A stretch of DNA of 5,993 nucleotides from an uncultured bacterium (lineage in GTDB: Bacteria > Verrucomicrobiota > Kiritimatiellia > UBA8416 > CALETX01), in the NCBI GenBank assembly GCA_937920455.1, contig CALETX010000217.1, positions 1-5,993 of the forward strand, in the 5' to 3' direction. The notes under the pieces were generated by a model that was not told the DNA's origin, did not search any database, and saw only the letters and a list, made by a program, of their open reading frames with translations. A program made the translations under genes and the position numbers. Positions within the stretch are counted from its first letter, which is position 1, and each line of letters begins with the position of its first letter. Below, piece by piece: positions 1 to 4,559 of this stretch.

Positions 1-827
1 TTTTGCGGCAATACGACAAGCTGCGCTCCCGGACGCACAGAACCCTTCACGACCGGCAGCCATTCGTCCTCCGCCGCCAGCGCCGGCGAATGACGCGCCG
101 ACTCCGCCAGCGCATGAACTGTCACGTCCGCAACCGACGAATACCATACGGCAATTGCGGCAACCAGTCGCGGCTCGGCCCAGGTCTGGATCCAGTACTC
201 CGGCCTGTTTTCCTTGGCGTTTCCGTACGAAGACTGCGAGCCGACAACAAGCGGATCAAACATCCGCTGCCGCAGAACAAGCACCGGCCGCATGCGCGCA
301 TCGGCATTCGAGTGGTCAGCCGCTCGCTCTTCAGTGCCGATGCAGGTGAAACGCATCGCTCGAGTTTCTGCCGCGTTGTCAAGACACTTCACATGCCCCG
401 GCTGCAAAACCAGCCACATGTTCTCATCTGAAACTTCCGGGTCCCCCTTCACATCCTTCTTGAGAATGGAAACGAATCTGCCGCGTGGAGTGCCAAGAAG
501 CCGCACATCAGGTCCTTGAAAGGACGGGGATACCACTGTGCCTATCTCGACAGGAGTACGGAAAACGACCAGAAAATCACGCCGCTTCCCTATGCCAGGC
601 CCTGAAGTCCATGCCTTGCTTTCATCATACGGCCCCAGCCCCATCGCGCCCAATAGCTGCTGCTTGTCAGGCCGCCCCGCCAGCTTGCCGTCGAGAAAAA
701 CTGCGCAGGCACCCTCCTCAATATTCTCACCTGAAAACGCAAGCGTTGGCTGCTCCTCCGCATGCACCGGTATGGAAGCGCTTAGGACTCCTGCAACCCA
801 GAGAAGAACTAATCTGATGCGTTTCAT
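1..827 (-). CDS. Exported protein of unknown function, N-terminal part (C-terminus beyond left edge)
   Basis: An open frame runs from ATG 827-825 to the window edge without a stop: 275 whole codons. A GGAG 9 nt before the ATG supports the start. The N-terminus is a clear Sec signal peptide: basic KRIR (2-5), hydrophobic core about 6-21, probable signal peptidase I site VHA|EE after residue 23. The mature part looks like two beta-rich units. About 30-165 contains FLDGKLAG and a W73-x-S pattern followed by FLVVFRTPVEIG. About 179-275 contains SQSSYGN, then YWIQTW (211-216) and PRLVAAIAVWYSS. This layout (Ser-rich loop, aromatic Q-W strand, then a 'P-x-x-V-x-x-I' strand) recalls F5/8 type C (discoidin) carbohydrate-binding folds, but I cannot assign a family. 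No catalytic motif is visible, and an enzymatic domain could lie in the missing part. It is divergent from the ferredoxin gene. The gene call is secure; the fold is a guess. Confidence 0.85.
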   Translation of the reverse strand, partial: MKRIRLVLLWVAGVLSASIPVHAEEQPTLAFSGENIEEGACAVFLDGKLAGRPDKQQLLGAMGLGPYDESKAWTSGPGIGKRRDFLVVFRTPVEIGTVVSPSFQGPDVRLLGTPRGRFVSILKKDVKGDPEVSDENMWLVLQPGHVKCLDNAAETRAMRFTCIGTEERAADHSNADARMRPVLVLRQRMFDPLVVGSQSSYGNAKENRPEYWIQTWAEPRLVAAIAVWYSSVADVTVHALAESARHSPALAAEDEWLPVVKGSVRPGAQLVVLPQ

Positions 828-878
828 AGACCACATCTCCACCAGATACAACCAGCTCCCGCCGCCATCATTGATTGA

Positions 879-907
879 AGTGTGCGAAAACCGGGACTGA
901 AAGTCAA
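879..907 (-). promoter_or_regulatory. Weak candidate sigma-70 promoter for the exported-protein gene
   Basis: On the minus strand a TTGACT (907-902, 5 of 6 to TTGACA) is followed after exactly 17 nt by CACACT (884-879, 3 of 6 to TATAAT). Transcription would begin near 872 and give a leader of about 45 nt before the ATG at 827. The -10 match is poor, so this is only a candidate. Confidence 0.22.
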
Positions 908-930
908 ACCCACGTTTTCTCATGACGCGC

Positions 931-981
931 TTCCAGGAGCTTTGCGCCACATTGCATAAGGCGCAAGCCGAGCTCCTCGAA
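931..981. repeat. Long imperfect inverted repeat (hairpin)
   Basis: The arms are TTC-C-AGGAGCT-TTGCGCC (931-948) and GGCGCAA-gccg-AGCTCCT-C-GAA (960-981), around an 11-nt centre. There are 7 inner base pairs, 7 outer base pairs after a 4-nt bulge on one side, then 3 more after one C/C mismatch: 17 paired positions. There is no T-run on either side, so it is not a normal intrinsic terminator. On the minus strand it lies about 105 nt upstream of the exported-protein start and upstream of the candidate promoter for that gene. On the plus strand it is about 230 nt upstream of the sigma-54-like element. Confidence 0.7.
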
Positions 982-1119
982 AACCCGCCAAATGTTATAC
1001 AGCGGACTCACGCGTTGAGGCATAACTTCTTGAATGGACATCCGGCATGCCTTTGCCGCGCCCCAACGCACGACCTGATCCGCGTGTCTTCCCAAAAGAA
1101 CTCTGAAACACGATACATC

Positions 1120-1149
1120 GCTGTGAGACGTCGCCAACCATTTCACAGC
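1120..1149. promoter_or_regulatory. Dyad GCTGTGA-N16-TCACAGC, possible activator site
   Basis: Perfect 7-bp inverted arms (1120-1126 and 1143-1149) are separated by 16 nt. The centre lies about 100 nt upstream of the start predicted from the sigma-54-like promoter, which is the usual zone for bacterial enhancer-binding protein sites. The half-site resembles a CRP half-site (TGTGA/TCACA), but a 16-nt spacer instead of 6 rules out a standard CRP site. A 7-bp dyad could occur by chance. Confidence 0.3.
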
Positions 1150-1209
1150 TCTGACGCAACGCCTCGAATGGCAAAGTGTTATGTAATACGATCTCCAAAC
1201 AACGCAACC

Positions 1210-1225
1210 TGGCATGAATACTGCA
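1210..1225 (+). promoter_or_regulatory. Candidate sigma-54 (-24/-12) promoter of the ferredoxin gene
   Basis: TGGCATGAATACTGCA matches the RpoN consensus TGGCACG-N4-TTGCW at 10 of 12 defined positions. The invariant GG (1211-1212) and GC (1223-1224) are exactly 10 nt apart. The predicted transcription start is about 1236, leaving a leader of about 36 nt to the ferredoxin ATG at 1272. No good sigma-70 promoter competes with it in this interval. The orientation and distance both fit the downstream gene, which raises confidence above that of an isolated motif. Confidence 0.5.
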
Positions 1226-1271
1226 TGGATGTTATTAAAGGTGAGTTACAGCCAATTATCCGGGGAATGCG

Positions 1272-1460
1272 ATGAAAGCAATAGTGAACAAGGATGAATG
1301 CGTGGGCTGCGGACTGTGCTGCGACACGTGTCCTGAGGTGTTCGAACTGGAAAATGGAGTTGCGGTGGTAAAAGTTGATCCAGTTCCACCCGCACATGAA
1401 CACTGCTGTCAAGAAAGCGCAGAATCCTGCCCTGTGAAAGCTATAACTATCGAACAGTAA
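1272..1460 (+). CDS. Single-cluster [4Fe-4S] ferredoxin, Thermotoga type
   Basis: A 62-residue soluble electron carrier. The motif C10-x2-C13-x2-C16-x3-C20-P is followed late in the chain by C45 and C53-P. In Thermotoga maritima ferredoxin the equivalents of C10, C13, C16 and C53 hold the cubane, while the equivalents of C20 and C45 form a disulfide. Spacing here fits (C45-x7-C53, as C43-x7-C51 there). The second cluster motif of clostridial 2[4Fe-4S] ferredoxins is absent. Two extra cysteines, C17 and C46, each sit next to a conserved one. The ATG follows GGGGA with 5 nt between them. It is monocistronic as far as seen: the next gene begins 262 nt later, after a possible hairpin terminator. 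No redox partner is encoded in the window, so its donor and acceptor are unknown. The upstream sigma-54-like site suggests conditional expression. Confidence 0.93.
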   Translation: MKAIVNKDECVGCGLCCDTCPEVFELENGVAVVKVDPVPPAHEHCCQESAESCPVKAITIEQ

Positions 1461-1496
1461 AAACGCTAGGGCGTGTTTATGTGCAACGCCAGTGGC

Positions 1497-1539
1497 TGCA
1501 GACACTGCCTGCTTAGCGCGCTTCAGTCTGCACGCTTTT
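1497..1539 (+). terminator. Possible terminator hairpin after the ferredoxin gene
   Basis: TGCAG-ac-ACTG (1497-1507) can pair with CAGT-CTGCA (1524-1532), giving 9 bp with a 2-nt bulge. The loop is 16 nt, and a T4 (1536-1539) lies 3 nt past the stem. A smaller stem, ACGC/GCGT at 1463-1474, directly follows the stop codon. Neither is a textbook terminator. Confidence 0.25.
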
Positions 1540-1620
1540 GCTGCCGGTGAAAGCTTTTTCGGCGCTTCTGTCACTCATATCCGTCACATCAGACCACGCC
1601 TTTCTGGAGAAAAACTACAT

Positions 1621-1639
1621 CATTGACAGGCGCCATGAG
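1621..1639 (+). repeat. Short repeated block CATTGAC..GGCGCCATG, copy 1
   Basis: CATTGACAGGCGCCATGAG lies about 85 nt upstream of the PIG-L deacetylase start. A similar block lies just before the next gene (2540-2561). It contains a perfect -35-like TTGACA (1623-1628), but no acceptable -10 follows at 16-18 nt. It also contains the palindrome GGCGCC. Confidence 0.3.
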
Positions 1640-1722
1640 ATGCGGAAAAGTCTCGTTCGACAATCCAGCACGCGAATCTGCATGATGCCCGCGCCGTGCT
1701 GTGCAGAGAGTCGGCGTCCAAG

Positions 1723-2526
1723 ATGAACAGCGCACAGGGAAAAGTTGTTCTCGCCGCAGCGGCTCACCCGGATGACATCGAGTTCATGATGGCAGGCACC
1801 CTCGTCCTCCTCAGAGAACTCGGCGCATCCGTGCACATGTGGAATGTCGCAACAGGCAACTGCGGCACGGCCTCGCTCGAACGCGAAGAGATAGTGCGCC
1901 TGCGGAAAGAAGAAGCCCAGGCCTCCGCGCAGATCATCGGCGCAACATGGCATCCGCCTGTCGTTGACGACATCATGATCTGCTACGAGCCGTCGCTCGT
2001 GGCCAGAGCTACTGCGATCGTCAGAGAAGTCAAACCGGACATTATCCTTGTTCCCTCCCCCGAGGACTACATGGAAGACCATCAGAATACGTCCAGGCTA
2101 ATGGTGACAGCCGCTTTTGTTCGAGGCATGAAGGGCTTTGTGTCGGACCCCCCGCGTCCGCCGTGGAACGGCTCAACAACCCTTTACCATGCCATGCCCT
2201 ACGGCCTGCGCGATGGATTGCGAAAGCGTATCCGCCCCGGGATATTCGTTGACATAGGGCCGGCCATTGACACCAAACGCAGGATGCTGGCCTGCCATAG
2301 ATCACAAAAAGAGTGGCTGGACGTCAGCCAGGGAATGGATGCTTATCTTTCCCAGATGGAGAAAATGTGCCGCGAAGTCGGCGTCCTTTCCAAACTCTTT
2401 GTATTCGCTGAAGGATGGCGCAGACACTCCCATCTTGGCTTTTCCCCGACAGACGAGGATGTATTGAAGCAAATCCTTGGACCACGTTGCAGAGTGGACC
2501 CGGAATATGAAGCGTCTCTTGACTGA
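1723..2526 (+). CDS. PIG-L/LmbE family zinc-dependent deacetylase
   Basis: A 267-residue cytosolic protein without a signal peptide. Family hallmarks are clear: strand VVLAAAAHPDD (8-18), with H15, D17 and D18, followed by xE-F-M-M-A-G-T-L. Further on comes P-E-D-Y-M-E-D-H-Q-N-T, with H120. By analogy with MshB and PIG-L, H15, D18 and H120 bind zinc and D17 is the general base. The family removes N-acetyl groups from GlcNAc-containing or related substrates. The immediate downstream neighbour is a NagB-like gene, so an N-acetylated amino sugar or its phosphate is the likely substrate. To my knowledge some Bacteroidota carry a NagB domain and an LmbE domain fused in one protein. I chose the ATG at 1723 because the AHPDD strand normally starts within about ten residues. 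An in-frame GTG at 1696 would add nine residues. The only ribosome-binding candidate is a weak GAGAG 12 nt upstream of the ATG. Confidence 0.9.
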   Translation: MNSAQGKVVLAAAAHPDDIEFMMAGTLVLLRELGASVHMWNVATGNCGTASLEREEIVRLRKEEAQASAQIIGATWHPPVVDDIMICYEPSLVARATAIVREVKPDIILVPSPEDYMEDHQNTSRLMVTAAFVRGMKGFVSDPPRPPWNGSTTLYHAMPYGLRDGLRKRIRPGIFVDIGPAIDTKRRMLACHRSQKEWLDVSQGMDAYLSQMEKMCREVGVLSKLFVFAEGWRRHSHLGFSPTDEDVLKQILGPRCRVDPEYEASLD

Positions 2527-2539
2527 ATATCGGCAATAA

Positions 2540-2561
2540 CATTGACCGGTGGCGCCATGCG
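2540..2561 (+). repeat. Short repeated block CATTGAC..GGCGCCATG, copy 2
   Basis: CATTGACCGGTGGCGCCATGCG sits in the 61-nt gap between the deacetylase and NagB-like genes, ending 12 nt before the Shine-Dalgarno of the latter. It matches copy 1 (1621-1639) except for one substitution and a 3-nt insertion in the core. It may be a shared operator or chance. Confidence 0.3.
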
Positions 2562-2587
2562 CTTCACGCGGAAAGGAGCTAGATAAA

Positions 2588-3517
2588 ATGTCCAGACCGA
2601 TCAGCAAGGTTGCTCACGAGTGGTGGGACTACACCACGCTTCCACCCGATATCCTGAAAGACGCCGCGCAACTTACCCCCAAAGACCTGCTTCAATTGTC
2701 AAGGCCGGGTTTCCGCGTGGTGATCTATGACACACTGGAAGAGTTCTACCTCGCAGAGGCTCTTGAATATATCGAGGCATGGAAACGATCCACAGCCGAC
2801 AATCCAGCCGGCATCTGCGGCCCCATCGGCCCCACCGAGCAATTGCCCCTTGTCGCCAGAATAGTAAACAGCCTCCGGCTTGATGTGCGGGATGCGCATT
2901 TCTGGGGAATGGACGAATGGGTCGAAAATGGCAAGCCGGTCTCAACAGATCACCCCCTTTCCTTCGCAAAGGCGGACCTGGAACTGTGCTTCAACCGCAT
3001 TGACAAAAAACTCCGCATGCCTCAATCGCACATCAGATTCCCGTCCGGCGATCTCGACGCCTACAGTCGAAGCTACGATCAGATCAGATGCCTCATAATG
3101 CAGGGCGGACAAGGCGAGGTCAAACACTGGGCATTCAACGACCCTCCAAAGCGCGAAGGACGCTACCGCAATGAACCCCCTCCTCCTTCCGAGTACCGCA
3201 AACTGAAGACGCGCGTCACGGATCTGCACCCCATGACCATCATCCAGAATGCGCGCACTTCCGGCGGAGGTTATGTGCCGCTTGTGCCTGGACAGGCAGC
3301 CACGGTCGGTCCTGTGGAAACATGGAAAGCGGAAAAGGTTTCCATCTGGCACCCTGGCCACCACGATAATCCGTTCGGAATGCGTCTCACGGCTCTTATG
3401 ATCTCAAAACGCATACCGGACTCATCAGTGCCGATGTCGCTTCTGGCAGATCATCCGAATGTGCAGTTCAACTACTTCAGGGGAGCCATCGGCGTCGTGC
3501 AGTGCGAAATGCATTGA
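2588..3517 (+). CDS. Divergent NagB-family protein (glucosamine-6-phosphate deaminase/isomerase homologue)
   Basis: A 309-residue protein; E. coli NagB has 266. Homology is visible in order. An N-terminal extension covers about 1-40. A substrate-loop region [10 protein letters not shown] (79-87) stands where NagB has [15 protein letters not shown] (105-112) follows, with D109-E110 matching NagB D72-E73. DHPLSF (121-126) and [13 protein letters not shown] (174-186) complete the set, with H180 matching catalytic H143. Deviations matter: the NagB D141 position is V178, E148 is D185, and the regions holding phosphate-binding R172 and K208 are not conserved. A related aldose-ketose isomerase or deaminase acting on a different, perhaps non-phosphorylated, amino sugar is therefore as likely as true NagB. 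AGGAG with a 9-nt spacer selects the ATG at 2588. An upstream in-frame ATG at 2549 would read through this site. It lies 61 nt after the PIG-L deacetylase and is probably co-transcribed with it. Confidence 0.82.
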   Translation: MSRPISKVAHEWWDYTTLPPDILKDAAQLTPKDLLQLSRPGFRVVIYDTLEEFYLAEALEYIEAWKRSTADNPAGICGPIGPTEQLPLVARIVNSLRLDVRDAHFWGMDEWVENGKPVSTDHPLSFAKADLELCFNRIDKKLRMPQSHIRFPSGDLDAYSRSYDQIRCLIMQGGQGEVKHWAFNDPPKREGRYRNEPPPPSEYRKLKTRVTDLHPMTIIQNARTSGGGYVPLVPGQAATVGPVETWKAEKVSIWHPGHHDNPFGMRLTALMISKRIPDSSVPMSLLADHPNVQFNYFRGAIGVVQCEMH

Positions 3518-3596
3518 GTGCCGACACGCCATCTCTCAAGTAATTACCGGTCCCGTCCAGGCACTGGATATGGGCCAAACCTCTCGCTTATGAGGC
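3518..3596. other. Convergent gap, no strong terminator
   Basis: The NagB-like gene (plus) and the deaminase gene (minus) converge here with 79 nt between their stops. Two small hairpins are present: TCCAG-gca-CTGGA (3556-3568) and AGGCT-caata-AGCCT (3593-3607, overlapping the deaminase stop). Neither has a T-run. Termination is presumably weak or Rho-dependent on both strands. Confidence 0.5.
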
Positions 3597-4073
3597 TCAA
3601 TAAGCCTTGCTTCGCGGCATTGCCCGCCATTCCTCGAAAAGCTTCATCGCCTCACTGCGTAAAAGGCCGCCCTCAATTACAACGCCCGTCTTTCCCAGCC
3701 GCGCCAGTTCCCGGCACGGTATGGTCAGCTCATGGAATCCGGCTTTGAGCGCATCCTTGATTGTGGCTCCATACACGATTCTCTCCACCCTCGCCCAGTG
3801 ACATGCGCTGAAGCACATCGGACAAGGCTCAGTTGTGGAGTAAATGGTGCACCCCTCGAGGCTAATGGTTCCAAGGAGTCTGCAGGCCCGCCGCAGGGCG
3901 ACGATTTCCGCATGCGCGGTTATGTCAGTTCTGCGCCATACTTCATTGTGTGCACAAAGAATGGCGCGCCCGTCCTTCACCAGGCATGCTCCGAAAGGCG
4001 TCTGACCGCGCGCAACTCCTTTACGCGCCTTCGCCAGCGCCATCCGCATGAATCTTTCATCAGCCTTCGTCAT
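3597..4073 (-). CDS. Cytidine/guanine deaminase-superfamily enzyme (GuaD-like nucleoside deaminase)
   Basis: A 158-residue cytosolic zinc enzyme that hydrolytically removes an amino group from a nucleobase or nucleoside. The motif T-A-H54-A-E56-I and the motif T-T-E-P-C84-P-M-C87 give zinc ligands H54, C84 and C87 and proton shuttle E56. Nearby features match Bacillus subtilis guanine deaminase rather than TadA: TPFGACLVKDG (25-35), N43, ALRRACRLLG, ACHWAR, YGAT-x-x-DA-x-x-AGF and a C-terminal aromatic FEEWR tail ending in Y. Length is close to the 156 residues of GuaD. The middle-to-end section (ELTIPCRELARLGKTGV..) differs from B. subtilis GuaD, so guanine, cytosine or another ring could be the substrate. 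GGAGG, 5 nt before the ATG, is the strongest ribosome-binding site in the operon. The upstream Nudix gene stops only 18 nt before, so the two are co-transcribed. Confidence 0.9.
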   Translation of the reverse strand: MTKADERFMRMALAKARKGVARGQTPFGACLVKDGRAILCAHNEVWRRTDITAHAEIVALRRACRLLGTISLEGCTIYSTTEPCPMCFSACHWARVERIVYGATIKDALKAGFHELTIPCRELARLGKTGVVIEGGLLRSEAMKLFEEWRAMPRSKAY

Positions 4074-4091
4074 ATTTCCCTCCGGCGTATG

Positions 4092-4559
4092 TCATCCGTG
4101 GCGACGATAGGTGCTGGCCCAAATGCGACGCTTCACTGTTGATGCCGCAGCCCACTCCCTGGCAAGACGGCGCAGCGGAGCAGGCTCCAGTCCGTGCCGC
4201 CCTAATTTCCCCAACGGCACCCACAAGAACTCGATCCAGCCTTCCCTCGCCGCAGGCGCTTTGCCCGCAGGCAGACCGGCAATGTCAACTCGAAAAACCA
4301 GGTTGATCTCGTAATGTCGTCGTCCGTCCTGCTTGAAAACATGTTCCACGCATCCGAGAAACGTTCCAACGCGCGACTTCAGGCCTGTCTCCTCTCTCAG
4401 TTCCCTCATGAGCGCCTCTGCCGCGCTTTCCCCAGGCTCAACATGACCGCCCGGCAGATAAGTGTTGCGTCTGCCCCTGGAATGACACAGCAGAATTCGG
4501 CCATCCCTCACGCAGAGCCCGCGGACTATGACTTCGATCCCCTTTCTGCTCATCTCCAT
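4092..4559 (-). CDS. Nudix hydrolase translationally coupled to folC
   Basis: A 155-residue Mg-dependent pyrophosphohydrolase of the nucleoside-diphosphate-linked type. The Nudix box is complete at about 38-60: G-x5-E-x7-R-E-L-x-E-E-x-G-L, with metal ligands E53, E56 and E57. It is preceded by RNTYLPGG and followed by a conserved HYEINLVFRV strand. Substrate cannot be read from the box. The start is ATG 4559, with AGGA 5 nt upstream and a 10-nt overlap with the end of folC. ATG 4553 is the alternative (153 residues, forming ATGA with the folC stop), but its GGAG lies directly against it. The frame remains open further upstream within folC, but that part is a shadow of folC. Beside folC, one possibility is dihydroneopterin triphosphate pyrophosphohydrolase (as FolQ/NudB); a general nucleotide housecleaner is equally possible. 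Confidence 0.9.
   Translation of the reverse strand: MEMSRKGIEVIVRGLCVRDGRILLCHSRGRRNTYLPGGHVEPGESAAEALMRELREETGLKSRVGTFLGCVEHVFKQDGRRHYEINLVFRVDIAGLPAGKAPAAREGWIEFLWVPLGKLGRHGLEPAPLRRLAREWAAASTVKRRIWASTYRRHG

Larger units (their letters stand above)
828..1271. other. Intergenic region between divergent genes, no convincing gene
   Basis: These 444 bases separate the divergent exported-protein and ferredoxin genes. Open frames exist on both strands (minus 1215-904, 103 codons; plus 922-1275, 117 codons), but neither has a recognisable motif or a good Shine-Dalgarno site. The two cover each other and both read through the inverted repeat at 931-981. The minus frame ends in a helix-like stretch (FEELGLRLMQCGAKLLEAR) that is largely encoded by that repeat. 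I see regulatory structure here, not a gene: the long hairpin, the 7-bp dyad and the sigma-54-like promoter listed separately. A decayed gene on the minus strand is possible but not demonstrable. Confidence 0.6.

Noticed and set aside
122..382. 86-codon minus-strand frame under the exported-protein gene
   Set aside because: It is an out-of-frame shadow of the continuous 275-codon frame, which has a start, a Shine-Dalgarno site and a signal peptide.
1120..1149. CRP-type operator
   Set aside because: TGTGA and TCACA halves are present but separated by 20 nt in all when the outer arms are aligned (16 nt between the 7-bp arms) instead of 6, so helical phasing is wrong for a CRP dimer.
904..1215. 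103-codon minus-strand frame with a helix-like C-terminus
   Set aside because: No family motif and no good Shine-Dalgarno site. Its most protein-like part is encoded by the inverted repeat at 931-977, and an equally long plus-strand frame covers the same bases. A decayed gene cannot be excluded.
922..1275. 117-codon plus-strand frame ending at the ferredoxin start
   Set aside because: Composition looks random (many His, Arg, Cys, Asn), there is no motif, and it spans the hairpin, the dyad and the sigma-54-like element.
1635..1685. 16-codon leader-like frame (ATG 1635) upstream of the deacetylase
   Set aside because: Weak ribosome-binding site and no run of one amino acid or attenuator hairpins. 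Short frames of this size occur by chance.
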